This document shows, piece after piece, positions 1 to 9,116 of a stretch of 64,000 nucleotides of DNA. The position numbers were made by a program, and so were the translations under genes. The notes below the pieces were generated by a model, which saw only the letters and a program-made list of their open reading frames with translations, ran no database searches and had not been told where the DNA came from. The first letter of the stretch is position 1; each line of letters begins with the position of its first letter. Origin of the DNA: Streptomyces sp. NBC_00440 (GTDB taxonomy: Bacteria; Actinomycetota; Actinomycetes; Streptomycetales; Streptomycetaceae); the NCBI RefSeq assembly GCF_036014215.1, contig NZ_CP107921.1, positions 6,259,501 to 6,323,500 of the forward strand. The letters are read 5' to 3'.

Positions 1-1198
1 GATCAGGAAGGTGATCGATTCGGGTGCTCCCCTGCATGTCCCGGATCTCGCCACGCCGGTCAAGGACGCGTTCACCACCGAGCTGTTCGAGACGCTGCCG
101 CGACAATTCGCCGACCACGCACGCGTGCAGTTCTGCGGGCCGACCGGTACGGACGCGGTCGAAGCGGCCCTCGAACTCGTCCGCACCGCCACCGGGCGCA
201 GCGGAATCCTCGCGTTCACCGGCGCCGACCATGGCATGACAGCAGGGGCAATGACGGCCGGGGAACCGACAGCGTCCGGCGGCGCCCCCGATGTACGGGT
301 GACCCGGCTGCCGTATCCGCAGGACTACCGCTGCCCGTTCGGGGTCGGCGGCGCCCGAAGCCAGGAGCTGGCCGGTAACTGGACCGAGACCCTTCTCGAT
401 GACCCGAAGAGCGGGGTGGTCCCGTCGGCCGGGATGATCCTCGAACCGGTGCAGGGTGAGGGCGGGGTGATCCCCGGACCGGACAGCTGGATGCGCCGTA
501 TGCGGAAGATCACCGCCGACCGGTCCATTCCACTCATCGCGGACGAGGTGCAGACCGGCGTCGGCCGCACCGGTGCCTTCTGGGCGGTGGAGCACAGCGG
601 GATCGTTCCCGACGTGATGGTGATGTCCAAGGCCATCGGGGGTTCCCTCCCGCTCGCTGTCATCGTCTACCGGTCGGATCTGGACTGCTGGGAGCCCGGA
701 GCCCACGTGGGTACCTTCCGCGGCAATCAGCTCGCCATGGCCGCGGGCGCCGCAACCCTCGCCCATGTCCGTGAGAACCGGCTCGCCGAGAGGGCGGCCG
801 ACCTGGGCGCGCGCATGATCCGCAGGCTGCGGGGCCTGGCCGCCGACCACCCGGCCATCGGCGACGTACGCGGCCGGGGCCTGATGATCGGCCTGGAACT
901 CGTCGACCCGGAAGCCGCCGAATCTGCCGAAGCCACAGTTGCTGCGGATGCCCGGGAGACGGGTGCCGCCGGCCCCGCGCCGGCTGACCCCGTACTCGCG
1001 GCCGCCGTACAGCGGGAGTGTCTGGCCAGGGGACTCATTGTCGAACTCGGCGGCCGCCACACAAGCGTTGTGAGTCTGCTGCCTCCACTCACCCTCACCG
1101 ACGAACAGGCGGAGGCAGTTCTGGACCGGCTGGCCGACGCCCTGTCCGCCGCCGAACGCGCCATCCGCAGCCGTCATGAGACCCATCGCCCGCATTGA
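1..1198 (+). CDS. Diaminobutyrate--2-oxoglutarate aminotransferase, siderophore type (5' end outside window)
   Basis: Class-III PLP aminotransferase that should make L-2,4-diaminobutyrate from aspartate semialdehyde, the first step towards a diamine building block of hydroxamate/citrate siderophores. The frame is open from the first base, so the true start lies upstream. Counting from the GTG at 11, the GPTGTDAVEAALEL cofactor-phosphate loop is at about 43-56, EPVQGEGGV at about 145-153, DEVQTGVGRTG at 178-188, and the PLP lysine in MSKAIGG at 207. The next frame starts within 50 bp and the genes run as one operon with two IucA/IucC synthetases and an acyltransferase, which favours siderophore over ectoine synthesis. 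The diaminobutyrate decarboxylase and hydroxylase usual in such pathways are not in the window. Substrate specificity is inferred from family and context. Confidence 0.85.
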   Translation, partial: IRKVIDSGAPLHVPDLATPVKDAFTTELFETLPRQFADHARVQFCGPTGTDAVEAALELVRTATGRSGILAFTGADHGMTAGAMTAGEPTASGGAPDVRVTRLPYPQDYRCPFGVGGARSQELAGNWTETLLDDPKSGVVPSAGMILEPVQGEGGVIPGPDSWMRRMRKITADRSIPLIADEVQTGVGRTGAFWAVEHSGIVPDVMVMSKAIGGSLPLAVIVYRSDLDCWEPGAHVGTFRGNQLAMAAGAATLAHVRENRLAERAADLGARMIRRLRGLAADHPAIGDVRGRGLMIGLELVDPEAAESAEATVAADARETGAAGPAPADPVLAAAVQRECLARGLIVELGGRHTSVVSLLPPLTLTDEQAEAVLDRLADALSAAERAIRSRHETHRPH

Positions 1199-1242
1199 AG
1201 CCACCCCCCCCAATTTCCCCCGGCCGCGCAAGGAAGCACCCT

Positions 1243-3201
1243 GTGAACCCCACGCCCGACCCTGACGCCCCCGAGACCGGTGACTCCGCCGTCCCCAGCA
1301 GCCGTACAGCAGGCCCGCTCCCGGCCCACTCGCTCCCGGCCCAGCCGCTGCGGGCCGACTCCCTCACCGTCGGCCCGGTGTCGACCGGCTCGCTCTCGGC
1401 CGGCCCCGAGACGGTGCCGCGCCAGATGACGGCGGACCGTACCCCGGACGGGCACCCTGCACCGGGCCTCTTCGAAGACCCCGTCGATGTATCGGACCCC
1501 ACGACGGCAGCCGAAGCTGCGGCCGTCGAGAACCTGCTGCGCTGCTGGGTCCGGGAGACCAACCTGTCCGCGCCCACCGGGCCCACACTGCGCATCCCCC
1601 TGAACGCCAGCGGCATCGCGCTGCTCGTCCCGGTCCTGTACTCGTCGGCCACCGGCTGGCACCGGTTCGGCAAACCGGTGCTCGAAGGCGGATCGATCGG
1701 CGCGCCACGTGCCGACGCCGTCACCGTCGCCGCCCTCCTCGGCCGGGAGGCGGGCCAGAGCGACAGCACAGAGTTGGTCGGCAGGGTCGCCGATTCGGTA
1801 CACCGGACCGCCGCCTTCATTTCGGAGCGTCGTCGCAGCCCCGAGCCGTCCAGTGAGGCGGACCTCTTCCTGACCGCCGAGCAGTCTCTCCTGCTCGGTC
1901 ACCCGTTGCACCCCACCCCGAAGAGCCGGGAGGGACTCTCGGACGCCGAAATCCGGCTGTACTCGCCGGAGTTGCACGGCTCGTTCGCTCTGCACTGGAT
2001 GGCCGTCGACCACTCCGTACTCGCGCAGGACTCGGCGTGGACGGAGGGGGGACGCACGCTGCCCGCCGACCGGCTCACCGCCCGCTTCGCGGGTGCCGTC
2101 CAGCACCCCGGCAACACAGCCCTTCTGCCGCTCCATCCCTGGCAGGCCCGGGACCTGGCCCACCGCCCCGCGGTCGCCGCCCTTCTCGACGCGGGGCTGC
2201 TGCACGACCTCGGTCCGTACGGCGACCGCTGGTATCCCACCTCCTCCGTACGCACCGTCCACCGGCCGGGCGGCGAAGCGATGCTCAAGCTGTCCCTCGG
2301 GGTCCGCATCACCAACTCCCGCCGGGAGAACCTCCGCAAGGAACTCCACCGCGGCGTGGAGGTCCACCGGGTCCTGCGGAGTGGTCTCGGTGGTGCATGG
2401 CAGGCAGCCCACCCCGGTTTCGGTATCGTCCGTGACCCGGCCTGGCTGGGCGTGAACACGCCTGACGGCGAACCGCTTCCCGGCTTCGATGTCGTCCTGC
2501 GCCACAATCCGTTCAGTGCCACCGACGACGCCGTCTGCATCGCAGGTCTCACCGCGATCCATCCCCGCCCCGGCGGCGGAGCCATGCGCTCGCGTCTCGC
2601 CGACATCGTGACCGCACTCGCGGCCAGGACCGGGCGGTCCACCGGAGCTGTCGCCACCGAGTGGTTCCTGCGCTATCTCGACCACGTCGTACGCCCGGTG
2701 CTGTGGTTGGACGGCACCGCCGGCATCGCCCTCGAAGCACATCAGCAGAACACCATCGTCATCCTCGGCCCCGGCGGCTGGCCCGTCGGCGGCCGGTACC
2801 GCGACAACCAGGGCTACTACTTCCGGGAGTCCCACCGTGCCGAGCTGGAGAAGCGCCTCCCCGGGATCGGAGCCGTCAGCGACACCTTCGTTGCCGACGA
2901 CGTCACCGATGAGCGCTTCGCCTACTACCTCGCCATCAACAACGTATTCGGACTGATCGGCGCCTTCGGCGCCCAACGACTGGCCGACGAACGGCTGCTG
3001 CTCGCTGCCTTCCGGCAGTTCCTCACCCGAGCCACCGCACTCGGCTCCCCTTTGCCTGCTCAACTCCTCGACACCCCCGTCCTGCGTACCAAGGCCAATC
3101 TGCTGACCCGACTCCACGGGCTCGACGAGCTCATCGGCCCGGTCGACACCCAGTCCGTCTATGTCCGTCTCACCAACCCCCTTCACCCCACTGGGGCATG
3201 A
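1243..3201 (+). CDS. IucA/IucC-family NRPS-independent siderophore synthetase (first copy)
   Basis: ATP-dependent ligase that would couple citrate or a carboxylate to an amine or hydroxylamine in siderophore assembly. The family ATP-binding segment GHPLHPTPKSREG is about one third of the way in, followed by LPLHPWQARDL, the SSVRTVHR...LKLSLGVRITNSRREN block and the EAHQQN segment of the palm domain; the last third is the FhuF-like C-terminal region. The frame also opens with TTG at 1195, overlapping the preceding stop, but AGGAAG at 1230-1235 sits 7 bases before the GTG at 1243, so I chose 1243 (652 aa). The first 90 residues are low-complexity Pro/Ser/Thr and precede the catalytic fold. The following gene overlaps it by 4 bp (ATGA). 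Which acceptor it uses cannot be read from sequence. Confidence 0.88.
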   Translation: MNPTPDPDAPETGDSAVPSSRTAGPLPAHSLPAQPLRADSLTVGPVSTGSLSAGPETVPRQMTADRTPDGHPAPGLFEDPVDVSDPTTAAEAAAVENLLRCWVRETNLSAPTGPTLRIPLNASGIALLVPVLYSSATGWHRFGKPVLEGGSIGAPRADAVTVAALLGREAGQSDSTELVGRVADSVHRTAAFISERRRSPEPSSEADLFLTAEQSLLLGHPLHPTPKSREGLSDAEIRLYSPELHGSFALHWMAVDHSVLAQDSAWTEGGRTLPADRLTARFAGAVQHPGNTALLPLHPWQARDLAHRPAVAALLDAGLLHDLGPYGDRWYPTSSVRTVHRPGGEAMLKLSLGVRITNSRRENLRKELHRGVEVHRVLRSGLGGAWQAAHPGFGIVRDPAWLGVNTPDGEPLPGFDVVLRHNPFSATDDAVCIAGLTAIHPRPGGGAMRSRLADIVTALAARTGRSTGAVATEWFLRYLDHVVRPVLWLDGTAGIALEAHQQNTIVILGPGGWPVGGRYRDNQGYYFRESHRAELEKRLPGIGAVSDTFVADDVTDERFAYYLAINNVFGLIGAFGAQRLADERLLLAAFRQFLTRATALGSPLPAQLLDTPVLRTKANLLTRLHGLDELIGPVDTQSVYVRLTNPLHPTGA

Positions 3202-3980
3202 CCCGACCGATAGCTGACCAGAGAATGAGGAGCGTGGCTGTGCCCTCCACGGATGCGAGCGCCCAGACCGGGACAGGACCTGTCCCACGGACCGACGAAG
3301 AGTCCGAGGACACCCTTGACCTGCAGTTGTCCGAGGACCTGCTGTCACTGCTGCGCGCTGGAGACCTGGCACAGGCTCCGTGGCCCGCGACTCCCGGCTC
3401 CGCCGCCGGCGACCTGCTGGACAGCCCCGGCGCCTGGAAGCCGGTCGCCACCCCGGCCGGTGTCTTCCAACTCGTACCCGTGGACATCGAACGCGATCTC
3501 TCTCTCCTCAGCCACTGGATGAACGACCCTGCCGTCGCCGCCTTCTGGGAGCTTTCGGGCCCCGAGTCGGTCACCCGTGCTCATCTGCGCCCCCAACTGG
3601 ACGGTGACGGCCGGAGCGTCCCCTGCCTCGGTGTGCTCCAGGGCACCCCCATGAGCTATTGGGAGATCTACCGCGCCGACCTCGATCCGCTGGCCCGGCA
3701 CTATCCGGCACACCCCCACGACACCGGTCTGCACCTCCTGATCGGCGGTGTGGCCGACCGGGGGCGCGGCACCGGCACCACCCTGCTGCGTGCCGTCTCC
3801 GACCTCGTACTGGACAACCGACCCCACTGCACCCGTGTCGTCGCTGAGCCGGACCTGCGCAACACCCCCTCGGTCTCGGCCTTTCTCGGTGCGGGATTCC
3901 GCTACTCGGCCGAAGTCGACCTCCCCGACAAACGCGCGGCGCTGATGGTCCGCGACCGCGCCTTCCGCGACCTGATGTGA
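3198..3980 (+). CDS. GNAT acyltransferase of siderophore biosynthesis (AlcB/IucB/MbtK type)
   Basis: GNAT-fold N-acyltransferase of the siderophore subfamily, expected to acylate the N-hydroxylated diamine before condensation. Residues from about 90 onward carry the family pattern: FQLVPVDIERDLSLLSHWMNDPAVAAFW (split here at about residue 110), SYWEIYRADLDPL, and the GRGTGTTLLRA acetyl-CoA loop, then DLRNTPSVSAFLGAGF. The first 85 residues are a poorly conserved extension. The ATG at 3198 overlaps the upstream stop as ATGA, suggesting translational coupling; GAGGAG at 3227-3232 before the GTG at 3240 makes a start 14 codons downstream also possible. It sits between two IucA/IucC genes, which supports the role. 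Confidence 0.85.
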   Translation: MTRPIADQRMRSVAVPSTDASAQTGTGPVPRTDEESEDTLDLQLSEDLLSLLRAGDLAQAPWPATPGSAAGDLLDSPGAWKPVATPAGVFQLVPVDIERDLSLLSHWMNDPAVAAFWELSGPESVTRAHLRPQLDGDGRSVPCLGVLQGTPMSYWEIYRADLDPLARHYPAHPHDTGLHLLIGGVADRGRGTGTTLLRAVSDLVLDNRPHCTRVVAEPDLRNTPSVSAFLGAGFRYSAEVDLPDKRAALMVRDRAFRDLM

Positions 3981-4250
3981 ACCCCGATCCGGACACCCCT
4001 GCCACCGCCCCGTGGCGACCACCTCCGTGCGACTGCCTGTACACCCCCTACTTCTGGACCTCGCGCCACTTCTGGACCTCTCGCTTCTGCCCCCGCACAT
4101 GTGCACCCCGTACTGCCTCACTCCTTGCCCCTGCCTCCTTTGCCCCTGCCTCCCTTGCGTACATCTCCTGCCCGCCCATCCCTGCCCCTGACGACCTGCT
4201 GCTTTTGATACACCGCCCGTCCCGAATCGGTTCCACCCCGAGGAGTCCCC
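3981..4250 (+). repeat. Pyrimidine-rich intergenic segment with short direct repeats
   Basis: The 270 bp between the acyltransferase and the second synthetase are almost purine-free for long stretches on the plus strand. They contain near-tandem copies of ACTTCTGGACCTC (about 4048-4085) and of a TTGCCCCTGCCTCC unit (about 4125-4155). No protein is recognisable; the frame starting near 3977 runs into the synthetase in the wrong phase. The segment ends with GAGGAG (4240-4245), the ribosome site of the gene at 4251. It may simply be slippage-prone spacer. Confidence 0.6.
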
Positions 4251-6056
4251 GTGCTGAACCCGTCTGCTGGCTTCGACTCCGAAGCAGAACCGACGCTGCT
4301 CGCTCCCGCCGAGCTGAACCCCGAGGACTGGCACCGTGCGGCCCGCCGTCTTCTCGCCAAGATGCTCAGCGCCTTCGCCTACGAAGAGATCATCGAGCCG
4401 GTGGCACGGACCGGCGGCCGTCACACGCTTACCCTGGACGACGATCTGCCGCTGACCTTCCGGGCCCGGCGTGGCGCCTACGGGCACTGGCACATCGACC
4501 CGGGCACCATCGCGCTCCAGGGCGAACCGTTCAGCGACCCGCTCCGCTTCCTCGTCCTGGCGCGCAGGCTGCTCGCTCTGGACGGGGCGACTCTCGGGCA
4601 CCTGGTCCGCGAGCTCACCACCACCCTCGCTGCCGATGTCCGGATCGATCACACCGCGCTCCCCGCCGCCGAACTCGCCGAACTCGACTACGCGCGGCTG
4701 GAAGGGCACCAGACCGGCCACCCCTGGCTCGTTCTCAACAAGGGCCGGATCGGATTCTCCGCGGCCGACGCCGCCCGCTGGACACCCGAGTCCCGCCGGC
4801 CCGCCCGGCTGCCGTGGATCGCCGTCAGCACGGACCTCGCCCAGTACCGGGGTGTCACCGGCCTCGCGACACCCGACCGGCTCTACCGCCGCGAACTCGA
4901 CACCGCGGTCCGGGAGTCCTTCGCCGCCGAGTTAAGGGCCCGCGGGCTGGACCCGGACGGCTATCTCTACCTGCCCGTGCACCCCTGGCAGTGGGACGAA
5001 GTGATCCTTCCGCTCTACGCACCCGCCATTGCCCACCACCAGATCATCCCGCTCCATGCCGATGCCGATCTACGCCTGCCGCAACAGTCCATCCGGACCT
5101 TCCTCAACCTTGAACACCCCGAGCGGCACACGGTGAAGCTGCCGCTGTCGATCCTCAACACCCTGGTCTGGCGCGGCCTCCCCACTGAGCGGACACTCGC
5201 CGCGCCCGCCGTGACCGCCTGGGTCCAGGGACTGCGCGACAGCGATGCGTTCCTGCGCGACGAGTGCGGCGTCATCCTGCTGGGCGAAGTCGCCTCCGTC
5301 GCGGTCGAGCACCCTCTGTACGACCACCTGCCGGAAGTCCCCTACCAGTACCGGGAACTCCTCGGCGCCATCTGGCGCGAGCCGCTCGGTGTGCAGCTGG
5401 CCGCCGGCGAAGGGGCTCGTACGCTCGCCTCCCTGCTCCACACCGACATCCAGGGACGCTCCTTCACGGCTGAGCTCGTCGCCCGGTCGGGACTCGCGCC
5501 CGCCGCCTGGCTCGGGCGGCTCTTCGCCGCGCTGCTTCCCCCGCTGCTGCGCTTCCTCTACCGCTACGGAACGGTCTTCTCCCCACACGGTGAGAACGCC
5601 ATCGTCGTATTCGACGACCACGATGTCCCCGTGCGGCTCGCGATCAAGGACTTCGTCGACGACGTCAACGTCAGCGCGGAGCCCTTGCCGGAGCACGACT
5701 CGATGCCCGCCGACGTGCGGGACGTGCTGCTGACCGAGGAGCCGGCCTTCCTGACGCAGTTCATCCACTCCGGGCTCTTCGTCGGTGTGTTCCGTTACCT
5801 CGCCCCGCTCTGTGAAGATCAACTAGGATTTCCGGAGGCGGATTTCTGGCGGCTGGTGCGCGCCGAGATCCTCCGCCATCAAGCCCGGTTCCCCGAGCTC
5901 AAGGAGCGCTACGAGACGTTCGACCTGCTCACCCCGCGGATCGAGCGGCTCTGTCTGAACCGCAACCGGCTCCACCTCGACGGCTACCGCGACCGCCCGA
6001 ACCGGCCGCACGCCGCCGTGCACGGGACGGTCGCCAACCCTCTGCACGAGGTGTGA
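4251..6056 (+). CDS. IucA/IucC-family NRPS-independent siderophore synthetase (second copy)
   Basis: Second ATP-dependent siderophore ligase of the operon, 601 aa, close to usual family length without the N-terminal extension of the first copy. Visible blocks are EGHQTGHPWLVLNKGRIGF (phosphate-binding region, near 150), LPVHPWQWDEV (about 242), LPQQSIRTFLNLEHPERHTVK (split at about 280), the NTLVWRG segment, and SPHGENAIVVFDDH followed by IKDFVDDVNVS, the catalytic palm pattern. The GTG at 4251 has GAGGAG five bases upstream. Two synthetases in one operon is the usual arrangement when a dicarboxylate such as citrate is amidated at both ends, as in aerobactin or rhizobactin pathways; the actual product here is unknown. 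Last gene of the operon; the helicase follows after 38 bp. Confidence 0.9.
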   Translation: MLNPSAGFDSEAEPTLLAPAELNPEDWHRAARRLLAKMLSAFAYEEIIEPVARTGGRHTLTLDDDLPLTFRARRGAYGHWHIDPGTIALQGEPFSDPLRFLVLARRLLALDGATLGHLVRELTTTLAADVRIDHTALPAAELAELDYARLEGHQTGHPWLVLNKGRIGFSAADAARWTPESRRPARLPWIAVSTDLAQYRGVTGLATPDRLYRRELDTAVRESFAAELRARGLDPDGYLYLPVHPWQWDEVILPLYAPAIAHHQIIPLHADADLRLPQQSIRTFLNLEHPERHTVKLPLSILNTLVWRGLPTERTLAAPAVTAWVQGLRDSDAFLRDECGVILLGEVASVAVEHPLYDHLPEVPYQYRELLGAIWREPLGVQLAAGEGARTLASLLHTDIQGRSFTAELVARSGLAPAAWLGRLFAALLPPLLRFLYRYGTVFSPHGENAIVVFDDHDVPVRLAIKDFVDDVNVSAEPLPEHDSMPADVRDVLLTEEPAFLTQFIHSGLFVGVFRYLAPLCEDQLGFPEADFWRLVRAEILRHQARFPELKERYETFDLLTPRIERLCLNRNRLHLDGYRDRPNRPHAAVHGTVANPLHEV

Positions 6057-6094
6057 CCCCGATTGTCAGTGCTGCCCCGTAGGGTGGTCCCGCT

Positions 6095-8065
6095 ATGACG
6101 AAGCCCTCCCTCCCCGAGCTCCTGCACGCCGCCGTCACCGCTGTGGGCGGTACGGAGCGGCCCGGCCAGGTCACCATGGCCGAGGCTGTTGCCGAAGCCG
6201 TTGACGAAAACGCCCACCTGCTGGTCCAGGCCGGCACCGGTACCGGAAAGTCGCTGGGGTATCTCGTCCCTGCGCTGGCTCATGGGGAGCGCGTCGTGGT
6301 GGCCACCGCGACGCTCGCACTCCAGCGGCAGCTCGTCGAGCGAGACCTCCCGCGTACCGTCGAGGCCCTGCAGCCACTGCTGCGGCGACGCCCTCAGTTC
6401 GCCATGCTGAAGGGGCGGTCCAACTACCTCTGTCTGCACCGCCTCCATGAGGGCGTACCGCAGGAAGAGGAGGACGGACTGTTCGACCAGTTCGAGACGG
6501 CCGCCCCCAGCAGCAAGCTCGGCCAGGACCTGCTGCGTATGCGGGACTGGGCGGACGAGACGGAGACAGGCGACCGTGACGATCTCACTCCTGGCGTCTC
6601 CGACCGCGCCTGGGGCCAGATCTCCGTCTCCTCCCGGGAGTGTCTGGGGGCGAGCAAATGCGCCTACGGGGCCGAGTGCTTCGCCGAGGCCGCCCGTGAG
6701 CGGGCCAAGCTCGCTGATGTCGTCGTGACCAACCACGCCCTGCTCGCCATCGACGCGATCGAGGGCGCACCGGTCCTGCCGCAGCACGAGGTGCTGATCG
6801 TGGACGAGGCTCATGAACTGGTCTCCCGGGTCACCGGCGTGGCCACGGGCGAGCTCACTCCGGGCCAGGTCAACAGGGCGGTGCGGCGGGCGGCGAAGCT
6901 TGTCAACGAGAAGGCGGCAGACGCCCTCCAGACCGCATCCGAGACCTTTGAACGTGTCATGGAGCTGGCGCTCCCGGGCCGGCTCGAAGAGATCCCCGAA
7001 GACCTCGGATATGCGCTGATGTCCCTGCGCGACGCGGCCCGGACGGTCATCTCCGCCATCGGTGCGACCCGGGACAAGTCCGTGCAGGACGAGGACGTCG
7101 TACGGAAACAGGCTCTGGCGTCCGTCGAGTCCATCCACGATGTCACCGAGCGGATCACCCTCGGATCCGATTACGACGTCGTCTGGTATGAGCGCCATGA
7201 CCGTTTCGGCGCTTCTCTGCGTGTCGCGCCGCTCTCGGTCTCGGGGCTCCTCCGGGAGAAGCTCTTCGCCGACCGCTCGGTCGTTCTCACCTCCGCGACG
7301 CTCAAATTCGGGGGTGACTTCAACGGGGTCGGTGCCTCACTCGGACTCTCACCGGAGGGCACCGAGGGGGAGGACGTCCCGCAGTGGAAGGGCCTGGATG
7401 TCGGCTCGCCCTTCGACTATGCCAAGCAGGGCATCCTGTACGTCGCCAAACACCTCTCGGCCCCGGGCCGGGAGGGATCGCGTACCGACATGCTGGACGA
7501 GCTCGCCGAACTGGTGGAGGCGTCGGGCGGACGCACACTCGGCCTGTTCTCCTCCATGCGTGCCGCCCAGGCAGCCGCTGAGGAGCTGCGCAGCAGGCAG
7601 GACAGGCGGGTGCTGCTCCAGGGCGAGGAGACGCTCGGTGAGTTGATCAAGAATTTCGCGGCCGATCCCGAGACCTGCCTCTTCGGGACGCTGTCCCTCT
7701 GGCAGGGGGTCGATGTTCCGGGACCCAGCTGTCAGCTGGTGGTGATGGACCGGATCCCCTTCCCCCGCCCCGACGACCCGCTGATGAGCGCTCGACAGAA
7801 AGCGGTCGAGGAGGGCGGCGGCAATGGGTTCATGGCCGTTGCCGCGACGCATGCCGCTCTGCTGATGGCCCAGGGCGCCGGCCGGCTGGTCAGGGCCATG
7901 GGGGACCGTGGTGTCGTCGCGGTGCTGGACCCGAGGCTGGCCACCGCGCGCTACGGAAGCTATCTGAGGGCTTCGCTGCCCGATTTCTGGTTCACCACGG
8001 ACCGGAACCAGATCCGCCGGTCACTGGCAGCGATCGACGCTGTGGCCAAGGAGGCCGGTCAGTAG
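6095..8065 (+). CDS. DinG-family ATP-dependent DNA helicase (XPD-like)
   Basis: Superfamily-2 5'-3' helicase of the DinG/XPD group, acting on branched or R-loop DNA during repair. Walker A is AGTGTGKS at 46-53 and the DEAH box is at 237-240 (VDEAHELV). Four cysteines between them (about 113, 183, 189, 195; SRECLGASKCAYGAEC) fit the Fe-S cluster domain. Late motifs include LTSATLKFGG, LFGTLSLWQGVDVPG and the QGAGRLVRAMGDRG arginine-finger motif. At 656 aa it matches actinobacterial DinG proteins without an exonuclease domain. It converges on lexA with a shared hairpin between them. I saw no LexA box just upstream, so SOS control is not shown here. Confidence 0.9.
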   Translation: MTKPSLPELLHAAVTAVGGTERPGQVTMAEAVAEAVDENAHLLVQAGTGTGKSLGYLVPALAHGERVVVATATLALQRQLVERDLPRTVEALQPLLRRRPQFAMLKGRSNYLCLHRLHEGVPQEEEDGLFDQFETAAPSSKLGQDLLRMRDWADETETGDRDDLTPGVSDRAWGQISVSSRECLGASKCAYGAECFAEAARERAKLADVVVTNHALLAIDAIEGAPVLPQHEVLIVDEAHELVSRVTGVATGELTPGQVNRAVRRAAKLVNEKAADALQTASETFERVMELALPGRLEEIPEDLGYALMSLRDAARTVISAIGATRDKSVQDEDVVRKQALASVESIHDVTERITLGSDYDVVWYERHDRFGASLRVAPLSVSGLLREKLFADRSVVLTSATLKFGGDFNGVGASLGLSPEGTEGEDVPQWKGLDVGSPFDYAKQGILYVAKHLSAPGREGSRTDMLDELAELVEASGGRTLGLFSSMRAAQAAAEELRSRQDRRVLLQGEETLGELIKNFAADPETCLFGTLSLWQGVDVPGPSCQLVVMDRIPFPRPDDPLMSARQKAVEEGGGNGFMAVAATHAALLMAQGAGRLVRAMGDRGVVAVLDPRLATARYGSYLRASLPDFWFTTDRNQIRRSLAAIDAVAKEAGQ

Positions 8066-8179
8066 CCGGGAATGCTCTCCTGTGCCGCCGCAGCGAGAAG
8101 CGGTGGCACAGGGCGTGAAACGGAAGAAGCATGGAGAAACGCGCCGAGACCAGGGCGCGGAAAATGCCGGGAAAACAAG

Positions 8180-8218
8180 CAGGGCCCCGGAACCGGCGCA
8201 GTAAGTTCCGGAGCCCTG
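8180..8218. terminator. Bidirectional hairpin between convergent dinG-like gene and lexA
   Basis: Arms 8180-8193 and 8205-8218 pair over 14 positions with one mismatch around an 11-base loop. On the minus strand the stem is followed by a T-rich stretch (GCTTGTTTTC), as expected for lexA termination; on the plus strand the tract is weak. Confidence 0.6.
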
Positions 8219-8237
8219 TTCAGGGCCGACGCGGTAG

Positions 8238-9032
8238 TCACACGCGTCGGAGCACAGCCACTACCTTGCCGAGGATCGTGGCTTCGTCGCCGGGGATCGG
8301 CTGGTAGGCGGCATTGTGCGGCAGCAGCCACACATGCCCGTCCTCGCGCTTGAAGCGCTTGACCGTGGCCTCGCCCTCCAGCATGGCTGCCACGATGTCG
8401 CCGTTCTCGGCGACGGGCTGGCGTCGCACCGTGACCCAGTCGCCGTCACAGATCGCGGCCTCGATCATCGAGTCGCCGACGACCTTGAGGACGAAGAGCT
8501 CGCCGTCGCCGACCAGCTGCCGGGGGAGGGGGAAGACGTCCTCGACCGACTCCTCAGCCAGGATCGGCCCACCGGCGGCGATCCGGCCGACCAGCGGGAC
8601 GTACGACGCGGCGGGCTTGCCCGTGGTGTCGGTGGTCTGGGTGCTCGGCTGGTCGGAGCCCCTGACCTCGTAGGCCCGGGGGCGGTGCGGGTCGCGGCGC
8701 AGGAAGCCCTTGCGCTCCAGGGCCATCAGCTGGTGAGCGACGGACGAGGTGCTGGACAGCCCCACCGCCTGACCGATCTCGCGCATGGAGGGCGGGTATC
8801 CACGGCGCTGCACGGAGTCCCTGATCACCTCGATCACCCGCCGCTGCCGGTCCGTGAGCCCCGAACTGTCCGCCCGGATACCGGGAGGCCGTCCGGGCAG
8901 CGAGCGTGCGGGGCGCGGGGGCAGCTGGCCCTCGGGGCCCGTTGCTGCGTCATTCATGGTGTGCACCGGCTCGAGTCGGTTCTGCGAACGGTCCTGGGCG
9001 GTGATGGTGGCGGTGTCTGCGGTCGTGGTCAC
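8238..9032 (-). CDS. lexA: LexA, SOS-response transcriptional repressor
   Basis: Self-cleaving repressor of the SOS regulon. The N-terminal winged helix is at about 58-125 ([41 protein letters not shown]). Cleavage is predicted at Ala153-Gly154 (GRIAAGGP), with catalytic Ser188 (VVGDSMIEA) and Lys225 (GEATVKRF). The 264-aa length and N-terminal extension of about 55 residues are normal for Streptomyces. The GTG at 9032 was chosen because [17 protein letters not shown] is conserved at the start of Streptomyces LexA (from memory). A near-consensus SOS box lies 69-84 bp upstream, consistent with autorepression. It is divergent from nrdRJ across a 554-bp regulatory region. Confidence 0.97.
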   Translation of the reverse strand: MTTTADTATITAQDRSQNRLEPVHTMNDAATGPEGQLPPRPARSLPGRPPGIRADSSGLTDRQRRVIEVIRDSVQRRGYPPSMREIGQAVGLSSTSSVAHQLMALERKGFLRRDPHRPRAYEVRGSDQPSTQTTDTTGKPAASYVPLVGRIAAGGPILAEESVEDVFPLPRQLVGDGELFVLKVVGDSMIEAAICDGDWVTVRRQPVAENGDIVAAMLEGEATVKRFKREDGHVWLLPHNAAYQPIPGDEATILGKVVAVLRRV

Positions 9033-9100
9033 GTCGTCGGCCCCTCTCGAGATGTTCTCTCCCTAGATTGGACAACGGTAGTGGCTTTCGAAAGGTTGCG

Positions 9101-9116
9101 CCAAACACACGTTCGA
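9101..9116 (-). promoter_or_regulatory. LexA-binding SOS box upstream of lexA
   Basis: Read on the minus strand the site is TCGAAC-GTGT-GTTTGG, against the actinobacterial consensus TCGAAC-N4-GTTCGA: a perfect left half and a right half with two differences. It is 69 bp upstream of the lexA start, the usual position for autoregulation. Confidence 0.8.

Noticed and set aside
1195..1242. TTG start overlapping the aminotransferase stop for the first synthetase
   Set aside because: Preferred GTG at 1243 has a good AGGAAG site; the extension is proline-rich and unconserved.
3977..5113. 378-codon frame starting at the end of the acyltransferase gene
   Set aside because: Crosses the pyrimidine-rich repeat and then reads the second synthetase out of phase; no homology.
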